Positions 51,249 through 64,000 of a stretch of 64,000 nucleotides of DNA are shown piece by piece. Positions within the stretch are counted from its first letter, which is position 1. Every line of letters starts with the position of its first letter. The position numbers and the translations under genes are program-made. A model generated the notes under the pieces. The model was not told where the DNA came from. It saw nothing but the letters and a program-made list of their open reading frames with translations, and searched no databases. This DNA is from Calliopsis andreniformis (lineage: Eukaryota; Arthropoda; Insecta; Hymenoptera; Andrenidae): the NCBI RefSeq assembly GCF_051401765.1, contig NC_135066.1:18021001-18085000 (forward strand), read 5' to 3'.

Positions 51249-51327
51249 TTAAATATTAACCCTAATGGGTATCTGTGCTCAACTTAAATATTAACCCTAA
51301 TGGGTATCTGTGCTCAACTTAAATATT
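51249..51327. repeat. Perfect 35-bp tandem duplication plus a partial third copy
   Basis: The unit begins TTAAATATTAACCCTAATGG and ends GTGCTCAAC. It occupies 51249-51283 and 51284-51318 without a mismatch, and TTAAATATT starts again at 51319-51327. Perfect identity points to a recent event. Confidence 0.95.
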
Positions 51328-52087
51328 TATCAACACGTTCACAATAAAACAGTAGTTAGAAGAAATAAGAACAGCTCCTAACTTATAAGAAGAAAATCCT
51401 GTAGTCACTCCCCCAGCAGAACCATTACACAGCAAACCACTGTCTGAAAGTAGCCTTCGAAACGGCAGGTCAACCTCCACACGGGTTCACGCGGGTTCCA
51501 ACGCATCCAGGACGATCGATGTCGGGAGTGGAGCGTGCACAGTGCTTTATCAGTTCTTGGGAAGCGTTTCCCAGCGGCGGGTCCGTTGGTTTGGAAAACC
51601 AGTGACCCTAATCGGCCGATATACCGCGAGGTGTTCGATATAGCCTGATCCTTTGGAAACGTCGCAGAAAGGAACGGAGGTCCTAACTTCCTTACCTGAG
51701 AGGGAGAGTCCGATAACGAAGGGCGAAATCCTGGGAACAGGCGATCGATTATCGAAGGGGAAGTGTGCATACACTATAGTGCTGTCCAAGTACTTGAAAT
51801 TCAAAGAAAGATAAAACTCATTTTTTTCAAGCAAGTCAAGCATTTGATTATCAAAATAGCTTGAGTATTTGCATAAACTTAAACAAATTTAATTAGCTCG
51901 AATGTTTAAACAGCTTGGTTGCGTTCTAGTTACTTGTATTGCATTCCAGTTTGGATGCATTGATATTGTTTCTTAAATTTCTAAAATAATCTTGATCATT
52001 CTTGACTTTATCCAAGTTTTACCAAATCTTATTCAAGCTAATTTTATCTGTAATGTTTAATATTATACTTAAGTAGGAATACATAGT

Positions 52088-52195
52088 CAGGTTTGCTTGA
52101 ATAATCAAGTTTGCTTGAACAAGTAGGTTTGCTTAGACAATCAGGTTTGTTTGAATAATCAAGTTTGCTTGAATAATTAACTTTACTTGTACATT
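52088..52195. repeat. Minisatellite, 18-bp unit, 6 copies
   Basis: Units CAGGTTTGCTTGAATAAT, CAAGTTTGCTTGAACAAG, TAGGTTTGCTTAGACAAT, CAGGTTTGTTTGAATAAT, CAAGTTTGCTTGAATAAT and TAACTTTACTTGTACATT follow without gaps. The AAGC/GCTT-rich sequence upstream (51.78-52.05 kb, CTTGAA and CAAGC words) may be older decayed copies. Confidence 0.85.
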
Positions 52196-55100
52196 CTAAT
52201 ACTTGATCTGGTTTGCACGATTCAAACTAAGCTCAGTTCAGATTGTATTTTCATGCTATGTACTTGGACACCTCTAGCACACACACGCCGCGCCCATTCA
52301 TCTCCGTTCTCCCGATGAAATTTAAATGGGCCCCAACACGCCTGCAATCTCCACTGAATAACGGCTTGTCCCGTTCCTTCGCGGCATCCTTGAGAAGTAT
52401 CGAGAGTTCCACGGTCGCCTGCCCGTTTGAACGCGATAAATTAGCGGGGCGCAGCTAGAATGCCGCGAATTCAAAGGCGCTCGGCCGTGTTTCTGGACAA
52501 TGGGGGAAAATGAATGGGGGCTGACACCGAGAATCGCGTAGCTACTGATTGGAACAGGAGAAACAGAGTTACTTGAATAATGACGAATGTGGCTGCGTGT
52601 GGGGTGTAAGGGAAGTTGAATTTCTTCTGTAGAGTCGGAGCTGTAGTTATCTGGGAATAGGTTCTTAGAGAGTCCTGTGAATGGAACGTTCTGTTGTAGT
52701 TGCGTGGAAGGGCGGTTCCTCTGCTGCTTTATACGAGAATTTCTAAACTGTGAACTATAAAGGTGATTAATTGTTTTATTATTGGAAAATTAGTGAAAGA
52801 TTAATGATACTAAAAGCTTTCCTCTTTGGAAACCTGGTTTGAAATATTGTGAAGTTGCTTAAAAGACGATGAATTTTCGGGCTTACTTATTGTGATCGTT
52901 TTGAGAAAATATTGCAAGTCTAAACTTTAAGTCATATTTCTATATTGATTTAGAATTACCCAACAGTATAAATCTTAAATTGTAATTAAGGTTCGAAAGT
53001 CCTGGAACTGAAGTCAATGGATTTGAAATTAAAGTCATGAAATTACTTCCCAGAATTTTATCTCTTGACACCATTTTAATTTCCTCACATTATTACCTAA
53101 ATATTTCTTGCTCCCGAGGTATGAAATCAATATCTCTTCATGGTTCATTGGTAGCGTAGTGTAAGGTATTAGGGAGCTACGTTATGTTTAGTTATAAAGC
53201 TTAAATATAATCGAGGTTGTTAATCGGGCAAATGAGCAGCCAGAAAGGGTGGTGAAGGCACAGATCGTGGGAGATTTTGAGCATGTAAATTCTCGTAATT
53301 GGTGTTTCGAGTCTCGGGGCTGGGTCCAGAGATTTCTAAAGATTTGAGCCTGCAATTTTCCCGTCTGCTAACTCGTCATACGCGATTCTCGGCCTGTGAA
53401 ATTTCTCAAGCTCGAAACGCGAATTTCAGGCTAAAATATGTAAGTGTTGCATTTTCTGCAAGCATTCGGTCTAAATGGTACGAATGCCTTAGAAATTTCT
53501 TGATTAAATTAGGAACTCTATTCGAATTGAAATTAGTTTAAAGTAGTAAATAATATGTGAATTGGATTCCCATTAATAACTTTCACAAGTAAACAGATTT
53601 ATCAAACTGATAAAAAAACTTCACGGGTAAACAGTAAAATACTAAGAATTGAAAACCATCACTGTTCTTTAAACCCACACAATTTTTACTTCCATTTCAG
53701 TTTGTCCCAACAATAGCATTCAGGACTGAATACTGATTATCTCGTACCACGACAATTGCGACTGTTAGACAGTGGAGTTACTTTCTTACAATCTCGACAG
53801 TCTTTGAAAAACTTCACGAAATACCATTCAAGCGTCCCATCAATTCGCAACGTGCTCAGACGCATTCACGTCGGGGGAGAAAGGCTCAGCAGCGGCCAGG
53901 AATTAAATAAAAACTATTCATGAAAGTATCCGCCCCCGAAATGGATATCCTCCGCGAGTAATTAAAGCTAGGTGGAATTCCGAGTGTTCTTTCATCGCAA
54001 CGCGCGCCTGCTTTTAATTATTTAACTCGGCGGGGCGCAATAAAAGAACGGAAAAGAGCGGTTTGCAACGTCGAGTGGATAGTTTTGTAAGAACAATAGT
54101 ATGATACAGATGTATGGCTCCAGGTTATACTCTCTCTTTTAAGTCACGGTAAACATTTTGCCATGATATTTACGCATGGATCATAGTATTCGTTGCATTA
54201 CTGTGAACCATGTTAGTAAAATAAATTTCTCTTTGTCTTGTTTAATAGCTCCCGCCTACTTGGCGACATTGCCATTAAACGAACTATTTTGCTTCTCGAT
54301 AGTAAAGCAAATTAATGAGAATTTTTGATATTTTAAATTTTGGAGAACTGAATTAACGGGCGAGCGATACTGTAACAACAAATATATACTGAAAAATTTT
54401 CCTGTTCAAAATGATTAATTATCGTTTATTTATGTCAGATTAAATTAATACACACTTATTTATTTTCAAGTATTAAAAACCTAATCAATTCTCTGAATTT
54501 AGTAGGTATAATATCGCAGGCGATAGCGAGATATAAAAAGCAGAGGTTAAGATATATCATTGCTCCAAGAAACAAATAAATATTTTCCTTTAAATTATAT
54601 TTGATGTTTCTCGATTCCTGGAAACTTCCCGATTTCCTTACGTCTGGAGATTCCATGTCTCTTATATCTCGAGTAGCCATTTACTTAGGCGCCTCCTCGG
54701 CGCAGTGGAAAAACCCTCGATATCGTCGGCCTCCGCTTCACTGGCGCGTCTCTCAGGTGAAGTGGAAAAAGATCGTAGGTGTCGAGCGTCAAGGAGCAGT
54801 AGAAAGGGTTCGTGTTGGTCAGACGCACGCTGCGCTTCTACCCGGCAATCGAATCTGCTGTGTGAATCACGAAAATGGCCTGAGTGGGCGAAAGTGATCC
54901 TACGTCGTAAAATATTTACTCGTGGAGAACAGTCTCGTTCTGGGAAACGCTATGTAGCTTAGTGAACACTGAACAGGGGATGAATCAAATAGAAACGTTG
55001 CTCGTAGCATCCCTTGGACTGTTTTCCATTTCATGGTCGTTGAGAGGCTCAATAAAGTCGTAAGAGAAAGTTACTCCTTCTTTCGTTTGCAAACAACGGA

Positions 55101-58100
55101 ATTATGGAATAAGGATTTCTTCGAATTTATTATGTGGGTACTTGAAACCTACATAAAGTAGGAAGCCAGTTGAAACTTCACAACAGAGAAACTTTTATTT
55201 ATGATTTAATAGATCAAATTTATATTCCTCTTATACTTCAATTACCATAGTACCACAAAAATTCTCAGAACTGAATTCACTTAAATCTCTAGCACATGGC
55301 TTGGGTTTGAGAGATCCATGAGGATGCTATTTTTCATTTTTTTTATTTTTTAAATACTAATAAACATGTATCTTATATGTATGTATATATCAGAGGGTCC
55401 TAACAGACCTGTATTTATTAATATCAAATAGATAAAGCAGTAGTTCTCTGGGACTTCACTCGTACAGTAGCGGGAGTCCTTTTCTACCCATGCACTGGAG
55501 GATTAAACAAAAAGTGCCTCAAAAATGGTACCTTAGGAATTTGAAAAATTCGCTCCAAAAACCGCGACTAAATGAAGAAACACAAGCGGTATCGCGTAGC
55601 GTGAGACACGTGAACAGCAGGTCCGCGAGTGCATCGTGTGCACTTAAACGAGCTCAATCGTACGCGACCCCATTTAAATAACGACGAATTGGATCCCGGA
55701 GTATTTCCTCTTCGCCCCGTGCCCCTCGCCGCGTCTAGTTGCCCGCGATCTTTGCTGGTAACGTCGTTTTCAGCTTCTCGGATCGTGGCCGCCAGCTTTC
55801 CTGACCCGGACAGTTTCTGTTAACCCTGAACCAACGGAGGGACAATTCCTCTTTAACAAAGCTGGTTGTCTCTGCTCGCCTCAGGTATTTCACGCTGGCA
55901 AATTGAGTTCCGGCGATTTCGTTGATGTCACCGTTTAGTGGACGCTCGTTACGATTTCTTGTAGCTGAGGAGACAAATCGAGGTAATAACGAGGAGTCAA
56001 GTTGCAGCGAAGAGCCTCTGGTAGCATTATATTTTGAAAAAGGTTTGATTATTAAATACTGAAGAATTTGTTTCAGTGTTCTAGCAGCAAACTGATATTA
56101 AATGTTTGTTTTCGAGTGGAATACAATAGAGCTAATTTTATCTCTGGTTCCGCTGAAATTATTCATTTTTAATTCCAGTGAGAAAATTTAGCGGAAATAT
56201 TTTAGCAGCTCATAAAAGCTCGTAGATGTAATCAGCTTCAAATATTCCCCACATATAATTACAGTATTCCAACATTCAGAAGTCTTGAAATTCTTTTACT
56301 ATCTGGATTTTCCATAGTATTATTGCTAATTCCTTCAACTTTATTACTCACAATTTTCTCTTCTATTTATTTGGTTGGTGTAGGTGAGGTTTATTTATTA
56401 ATTTTATTTTCGTGAAAATTCGCCAGTTCTCACAGAGTAACATTTATTGAGATCTATACAATTCTAAAATATGAAACAAATCTGTATTTATTTACTTTCC
56501 AATTCTTTAATTCTATTTATGATGATACACATTCGCATCAATTTCTGCACCCTCTCCACGACAAATAACTAAAATAACAATCCCCATGCAAAGCTCCAAT
56601 TCCACAAACAGGAACACAATTCTCCATTACTCATCCCAAACTTCCCCAAATGCTTCCATTAACTAATCCAAATGGATCTCGTTCCACCGCCCACCCATCA
56701 CCCAGCTCACCCTTAAATCCAACACCTCGCAACAGTTAACAACAAAAAAAAAATTCCAAATTTCGAACCTCCACCAGTACTGTGCCTCAGCCAAGCGAAC
56801 GAAAGACAGAAATCCGAAGTTTAATGACATCTCGTAACCAAGGGAACGTCTTCCGTAATAGTTGGCGGTTATCGTTGAAAGTTAAGGCCAGGTCGATCAA
56901 CCTGCGACCATTGGGGGCCTGCGTCATCAAGAAGTTACGTGGGACCGACTGTATCGCGTCGAAGTGAGGAAGGGAACGGCGGAGACCTTGTCGATAGCCG
57001 AGTATCCAATAACTGGTATCGCTGGCGTCTCTCAGACCGCCAGTCGCCCGTTTTCCGGTTCTAACTGGATAGAAACGTCGCCCCGACGGTTCATTGTTCG
57101 CGAATCACTGGTGAAAACAGAAGTTTGGCGAGCGCACCTGGCAGAAAGTCGTCTACTGTACACCCAGTATCTTCGTCTTCGTCATACTTCCTTATGCGCA
57201 CACACATGCCGAAGAAATGGTACTGTTCGACGTCATTTACGTCATTCCACCAGCGGAAGATTAATTTATCTCGCTATTCGCGCCTTTCTCCGTTGCTTCG
57301 ACTCGATAACGTTGACATTGACTGATATGCAGCTTGGCGAACTTTTCCCTGTTGATTTGAGTGTTGACTCCTGGCGAAATGGTACTTTTGTTCATTTTTT
57401 TTTTTTCGCGATACGTTAACCTGGAGAGACATTCTCGAATGTTGTCGTGATATCGACGCTGAACGTGGTAATGTTCGATGGTCAAACTCGTTGAGAAGTT
57501 TCGGCTCGGACGCCAGGGAAATTCGAGACGCGAGCTGCGCCTCAAGCTAACCGTGAAATTAATCCCTCATGAGATGGCGGAAATAGGGAGACGTCGGATA
57601 AAATTTGTTCATTCTGTGAAATAAATTTCGTACGTTGTGTCGAAAATTACGAGAGCTCTTTGTCAATATAAAAGTGGCGGAGGATTTTTGCGCGAGGATG
57701 CATGAATTTTTGCCGGTCAGCGAGACGCCGAGTGCAGGGGACGTTTCGTGTGACGTCTTTTTGTTGCGATCCGCTGAGCCAGCAGTAGCACACGGTAATA
57801 TAACATCGTATCTCGTTAACCCAGATGTAATAATAATGTACAAGGCGGTTAAATTATTTTTTGCGACTGGGACATCGCTTTAACCATCAGCCTTAATACC
57901 TTAATTTTGTGTCCGTGTTTCAGGGACGTTCTTTTAGTAATCTTTTAGTATGACGCACTTGAAGTGGAGAAATTATTACCTACTTCGATTTATTACTTGT
58001 GCTTGATTCGTAGAAATCATGACAAGAGGCTTGAGAAATAATTAATTACTAGTGTTGGAAAAATTTCTCTGATACTTTGGAATTTCTCCTATACTTAACG

Positions 58101-60594
58101 AAGAAGAAAACAAAACACGATTAATAGAAAGGATAGTTAACATTTAGATCTGTAGACAGTGTCCCTCATGAGTATTTCAGAGAACTGAGTACATTATCTT
58201 CACACCCAAAATACTTCCCTTCGTACTTGAAAATTAGTATCTTTGAATACGACCCTGTTCTCTAATTTCTCTAATCTTCCGCGTCTATAAATTAAACTGA
58301 GATCTTTATGTCCATCTCAAGTACAGTATTCAGAATGCAGCAGACGATAATAATAATAATTACCATCTCCTATTATAAGCGCCCTAGTCATGTTCAAGAT
58401 TTCGCTGAAGATCGTATTCCTGGCAGTGGTATGATGTCGTTCCTAGGTCAGACAGTCTGCAGAGAGCAATCTACTTCTAGTTGGTTGCGCATTCACTTCT
58501 ACTTCTAATTGTCAGACGAGAGACGGCTAAGTAGAAACATTTAGTGCGCCATCCGACATGCAGTAACTTTCCAGGAAAAATTTTAAACCGTCTTCTAAGT
58601 ATATCACCGCTAAATGGATCATTCGGATATCTCGAAGACTCCAGCGTCTACGATAACGTTTTTAATAGCTCCATTATTTCGACCGTCTGGTTGACCCATT
58701 ATACCACGTGTCGAATGACAGTGGTCTCAGAGAGGGTGTCGAGATGAAGAATGGTGTGACAGAAGAAATGGTGATCGTAAGGGTAAACGTAAAGCCAAGG
58801 GAAAAGGACAATCCTCTCTCTATCATGTGTTCCAACAATGGACACCCAAAACGTATGTTCCTTAGGCGAAACTCCAGTTGACCTTGCCCTATCATCTTTC
58901 ACATGTCATTTCTTAAGAGTCTGTGTCAAGGATAAAAATATTTTAAGAATATTGCAGATACAAAGGTGGAAAGAACTGAATTTCAGAACTTCGACAAAAA
59001 TAAGATTGTAAAGTCTTTGAATTTGTAATTCTAACTATTTTAGTATCTCAATACTTGAACATTTGAAATCGCTCTTGCTTAAAAAAAGAAACAAAAAACT
59101 CGTCACAGTTACTGGGTACTTCTATACCTATTTTACATTTAACTATGTTTTATTGGTGAAGCTTCTTAAATCGTATAACCTGGTTCCATAATCCTCTAGT
59201 AGTATCGTTTTAAGTGATACGCAAATGGTAATGGGGCTCCAGAGCTCGAGAAAACTGGGTCACGAAAACGATGATGGGTCCTCCTCTTAGATACTCGCCT
59301 CAGTTCACTAACAATAAGATCACCTACCGAAAACGAAACACAGAAGTAGCCTCAGACGTTTCCACTAACGTACAATCGCGTAGCCAAGTGGACCTACCAT
59401 TGTACCTCAACCGTGCCTTTATATCTCAGGCAACCCATAAGAATCGAGACTCTCAGCCCCATCTCTCCATAGTACTCATGTACTCATGCTTCCGCTAAAC
59501 GAGCTAATCAGCAGTCACAAAAGTCCAGTCCCCCATCCTCCAGGCATCTCCAACTATAACTACTATCTCACCAGCTGGACCATCCCTCCGCATCTTCCAC
59601 GATCCACCTTCCGCTTCCAGTATCCCTACTCCTCCGTCCTTTTGTCACTGATCCGCCTCTAATCCTCCTGGACGATTCACATTCACGATTCACTGGCCTA
59701 GCACTCGTTAACCAAGACACCGCGCACCGTCTGAACCGATTCACAAACCGACCCGCAGGAATTGAGTCTCGATTGAGGAAGTACGCATGAAGTAGAGGAG
59801 AACCTTATCGCCGAGCGGCCGGCTATTCAATAATTGCTAGGCGCTAATCGAGCCGACCGAGACTGTCGTCGGCCGTACCGGTTCAAACCGGTCCGGGCCT
59901 CCGCGTCGACGATTCGGTGAATGGCTGCTCGAACCAGAAACAACCAGCGAAGGCGTCATTCAACGCCTCGGGGAGGAAAGACGAACCTCCTAGCGCGCCT
60001 CGATACTTTTAGACGCGCTACCACGCCAATCTCCTCTTCGTCCTCTCGTGACGCCAGCTTTGTTTACAATCATGACCGATCGAATCGAATGGATCGAATT
60101 AGATCGATATACGTGCTACTAGGCTGCGTGCTGAATTCTTTCGCGCAGACTGCTGTAGGCTGAGGTAGGTTGGGTTCAACGTTTCGGGGGCCTTCGTTTT
60201 TGCGCATTGGTACGCGGACATTTGTTGGATAGTGTTAGAGCAAATTAGTTTTAGGTAGGTTTGGGGCGAGTTTGGGTGTACTAGGTTGTGTTAATTGGGT
60301 CGTTGGTAATGCTTTGTGGATTCGAGTAATAAGTATTTGTTCTTGGGGTGGTCTGTGGGTTCAGGGTTGTTTGGAGCGGTATGAGGTGTTCATTTATGGG
60401 TGAGAGGTTAGGGAAAATTGACACAAGTGGAAATACACTGTAGTAGAGTGTCTTATTGATAGAGGTTCAAGATATACTTGTAGCATATGAAGAAGACATT
60501 TCTGAAAGCCACTTTGATAGCTGATTTGTGGTATTGAAGTTTGGAACCAAAGTACTGAAAGAATATATGTAAGGTTTTCAGGAATTACCATGTA
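52196..60594. other. Non-coding stretch
   Basis: CpG-richer parts occur at 52.25-52.5, 53.87-54.07, 55.6-55.95, 56.8-57.85 and 59.6-60.2 kb. The longest opening (56964-57419, 151 codons) has no domain and low plausibility. No gene is supported. Confidence 0.5.
59877..59892. promoter_or_regulatory. Paired Grainyhead-like half-palindrome
   Basis: ACCGGTTCAAACCGGT is an inverted repeat with 7-bp arms and a 2-bp spacer. Each arm matches the core of the Grainyhead consensus (AACCGGTT type). It lies in a CpG-rich patch. Confidence 0.4.
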
Positions 60595-60804
60595 CAGTGT
60601 GTTCGGCTATGATCGAAGGAGGAGGAGCAGGGTGGGAAAAGGGGTTTAAGGGGTGATTTTATATTCAAAATAAAATAATCAAAAATATCATTCAATTTAT
60701 CAAATTGCACGTGAATTTCTCCAATTTTTATTCTTAATTTTCGATTTATTTTGATATGTAAAATCACTCCTGAAATTTTTCTCTTTTTGCATCTGAACAC
60801 CCTG
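60595..60804. mobile_element. Long-fold-back MITE, about 210 bp
   Basis: The left end CAGTGTGTTCGG and the right end (reverse complement CAGGGTGTTCAG) match at 10 of 12 positions. An inner pair is stronger: GGGTGATTTTATATTCAAAA (60651-60670) against the reverse complement GAGTGATTTTACATATCAAA of 60748-60769. TA stands before the left end; the right side reads CATA, so the target duplication is not intact. No transposase frame. Confidence 0.7.
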
Positions 60805-63800
60805 CATATAGACCGCCAGGTTTATGCAGCGTCTTTTATTTCCGCATTCAACAAAATTGTCCCACCAGGAACAAACACTACAGGATTGGTCGAGTCACCC
60901 AGATAACATATGAAAATCAAAGCGCTGAAAATGGCATGCGCAGTTGGATTCTCGCGAGTTCACGGACTCAGATAAGGCTTATCAGCGCATGACGAGAGCG
61001 GTGGCTTAAAAGGTGATCAAGCGATTGCTTACGTCGATCGTAATTGTCGAATTTACTCGAATCGTTCCAGGAAGCCACGTTCGATTAACTAGCCCCTGGC
61101 GCCAGAGTGATTTCACCGACTTTTTTCTGGGAATTTTGTCGAGCCCCTGACACAGAGACGAATGTTGACGTAGAAACTCATCCTCGCGACTCTCGGCAAA
61201 TAGAGATCTGATCTACTGTACGTTTCCTCCTCTAAATATAACTTCTCTGTTTGTCCTCTATCGTCGGGTTCATTTGCTCCTCTTGCTATCGTAACTGCAA
61301 TATTTATTTTATTGCTGTATACCGAGGGGAACGTAGTGGGCAATTTTTTTAAATTGAACTTCACTCTGTTTTATACATCTTTAATGATATTATCCAGAAA
61401 AAAAAGAATTTTTCAAGCGAAGAATTTTCGTTTTGCATTTGATGTAGTTTTTGTGCTATATAATTCGAAAGAGATTCTGCTTTTCTTGATAATTTAATTT
61501 AGATGGTACGATTGTTGCAACTGGACCTCTTGTAGCGTTTCCAGAATTCCCTTTCGCGGAGGACCTCCTCGCGGAACAATTGAAAATAAATCAGTAGTGT
61601 TCAGCAGGATCGAGTGAATTCAGCGGTCAACCAGCCCCCCGATATAGCGTAGCGGATCGATATTTCACGAGTCAATGGATATCAACGATCCCTTGTCGAT
61701 ACTCCATTGAAATCCAATCGCAGGAAAACTGGGAATACGGATGGGAAACAATTCCTGTTTAAATCAATTAAGTTGAGATTCAACGATCAGAGGGTATTTT
61801 CTCGAAAACCTCAGCTCGACATCATTGTTCGCACAGTGACTCACGAATTTAGTGATGAGAGAATATTGAATATACGTGTTCGGAAATCGGAGAGACATAT
61901 TCTACTCTTTGAAAGTATTGAAATTACGGGACCTGGATAAGAGTGAAATATATTGAATTGTGATAGTAGTTTTCATAGCTAAGGCTTTTGTAATCACCCA
62001 AACAATTCTCGTCATTTTCGATGTTTTCTCAAAGAGCAGAATTCGTTGCACAATGTCCACAAACCTCCACGGAAATTATCATGACAATGATTGACGTTCT
62101 GTCGAATTATAACGAAGATAATACCGAGCTGAACAATCTCACAAATCCTCGTGGGAGTTGTTGTAATTGAATGTCCCTTGTTGGAGGCGTTATGCTGATG
62201 GTGTGGCAAGGCTAGCATTGAAATTCTTTCTTGCAATGTCAATGCGTTAGGTAATTAATTGATTTTTAGGTAAAAAGTAGAATATTTTAGGGTAGCTTAT
62301 ATAATATTGGGTGTTGGAAAAATTGTCGAAATTGAGGGAATTGATTTTGCAAATAAATTTTAGTATTTAAGCTAAAGTCTCTGTCTATCCAATTCACATG
62401 CGATATAAATAGGAGATTGCCTAGAGGACACAATGGGATTCATTATTGACTACTGTCCCAAGTGCCCTGAACTCGAAAGTTTCCTCATTTGAAACTCCCA
62501 TAACTTTAATCGCATAAATTCCAACACATCCAGGGGAGCACGCTTTCAGACCTTCATGCTCCAAAGAAAGACAAAACACCATAATACAGACTTCTTTAAG
62601 ATATTCAGTAGCGCCTTAGAAGCGTACTGCAGTTTATATTACCCAGGCTTTCCTTTTCAAATATTCAGTGTCATTTTTCAAATTTACTACTCTTACAGAT
62701 ATAGATAATTCAATTCATTTCAATTGCAGAAGTAGTATAAACAGTATTTTCATATGATTGTATATCATTCTATTATTACATATCACCAAAACTCAGCGAA
62801 TCTAATATAAACTGAATTCTAATAGAACGTAAATTACTCTCACAAAACATTGAAACTAATTTTCGATTAAATTTGATCAAACCAGTACAAAAAAGTTACA
62901 TTGTTACAGAAATGTTGATTATCATTACTCAACAGACCGTATTTCCCAACACTACTCTGAATCACGATCGAAAATTTCAATCACCCGTCGTTCTGACCAA
63001 TTTGCATTGGTCTCTCTAGGTCGCTACGCTCAAGTATGTTCGCACTTGGTTGCTGCGGGCTAATTAACGTCACTATGTCAACCGATCGCTCAGGAATACA
63101 CGCACGAGGGCACTTTAGGACAGATATCTCGAGATCGTCGATGTTTCGTCACGGTCCGTTGTCACATGACGAAAATTCGATTCCATTTCGACTGTCAGTG
63201 TCCTGGAAACGCTTGAAAGATGTAACGCGATTTCACAAAAGGTCACGCCGAATCAAAGGGCAAAAGGGAAGCGTGTAAAAAGATGTCGGAATACCAGGAG
63301 ATATATTTCTATTTTCTACCCCTGAGCAGGACAAATTTCCGTGATGCTTGGATCGTCAAACAATGGAAGATCGCCTCTGTTGACAGACGCAATAATTCTG
63401 GGGGAAACTGGCTTGGCTTGTTGGAAGCTCGTCCGAGCTGTAAACGTTGCCTTTATTGCCCTATTTATTCTTTGGACAGAGAGAAAGAGGACGATAGAAT
63501 AAGACTTCGGTTGAGTCGAAAGGAGATTAGGTGTGGGTGGAAGACAGCGTTTTGGGCAGCGAGAGGCGAATGAAATTGATTAGCAAAGAGATATTAAAAC
63601 GAAGATATAGAAAATCATACAAAAATAGTCATTCAGAAGAATATAATATGTACAAAACTATTTAAAAAAATAATAATCTTATAAAAATTAAACTTCTCAG
63701 AAAAGAGAGGTAAACAAATACCTAAGTCCTCCATTAGCTCGATTTTCGTTTTTACTGGATTCCCTGCTCAAAATTAATAATGAAGGTATCACTTTCTTCT

Positions 63801-64000
63801 CAATTTCTCCACAGAATCAGCTGTCCCCTGAAAGCCGAGGAACATAGACAAGCTCGTTCATAAACAATCCGATTGGTGCATGGTACGACACGATCGTGTA
63901 CAGTGCATCCTGAGATTACTCACACTCGCTTGATCGTAGTCTTTCCCGTACGTGGCAGTACCACGAGCTGATAATGACGTTCGTGGACAACCTCGGACAC
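60805..64000. other. Non-coding stretch at the right edge
   Basis: Mixed AT-rich and CpG-containing sequence. Openings of up to 96 codons (63283-63573) show no domains. Nothing further is supported. Confidence 0.5.

Noticed and set aside
56964..57419. 151-codon opening
   Set aside because: Two frames are open over the same bases and neither resembles a protein family.
1..64000. tRNA, rRNA, known insect microRNA or CRISPR arrays
   Set aside because: I looked for B-box-like motifs, familiar mature microRNA sequences and spaced direct repeats and saw none convincing. The tandem arrays have no spacer structure. A covariance-model scan would be the proper test.

Overview
The window looks like insect nuclear DNA, most likely from a hymenopteran (bee or ant relative). 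It is AT-rich, intron-containing and rich in unmethylated-looking CpG patches. It contains three recognisable split genes whose closest families are insect proteins: a ZFPL1-like Golgi protein, a membrane-anchored short-chain dehydrogenase and an NPC2/ML-domain secreted protein. No bacterial, viral or organellar gene was recognised. The species call is inference from composition and gene style only.

Layout. Positions 1-10.3 kb hold no supported gene: AT-rich sequence with one small minisatellite at 8.93 kb whose unit core is nearly palindromic. Positions 10.58-17.54 kb form a compact cluster of three plus-strand genes: ZFPL1 (3 coding exons, 323 aa), an SDR of the 17beta-HSD2/BDH1-like branch (5 coding exons, 412 aa) and an NPC2-type lipid-binding protein (3 coding exons, 150 aa). 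I rebuilt the exon joins by hand and all three keep frame through every junction. The SDR and NPC2 genes are only about 0.6 kb apart.

Positions 17.6-21.3 kb are gene-poor. Positions 21.5-22.2 kb are a CpG-rich promoter/5'UTR-like stretch ending in a short, 10-codon candidate first coding exon (22174-22203) with a good splice donor. I saw no second exon for it, so most of 22.2-64 kb may be its first intron or a gene desert. I could not name that gene.

Positions 22.2-64 kb are non-coding as far as I can see, but not featureless. They carry several short non-autonomous DNA transposons (four TA-flanked CAG...CTG elements and, just upstream at 21.3 kb, one TAA/TTA-flanked fold-back). They also carry a 173-bp tandem duplication whose second copy is split by a 257-bp insertion flanked by a 5-bp direct repeat, and minisatellites with 16-, 17-18- and 18-bp units plus a 35-bp duplication. 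CpG-rich islands lie at 39.35-40.65, 50.4-50.9 and 59.7-60.1 kb, with matches to insulator-like (CTCF-type), CRE/E-box, AP-1 and Grainyhead-like motifs.

The three genes belong to unrelated pathways (Golgi structure, steroid/retinoid/ketone-type oxidoreduction, lipid or semiochemical binding), and nothing in the sequence shows that they work together. I found no convincing new multi-gene system. The most unusual content is the set of small transposons, the interrupted duplication and the orphan first exon with its regulatory-looking surroundings.
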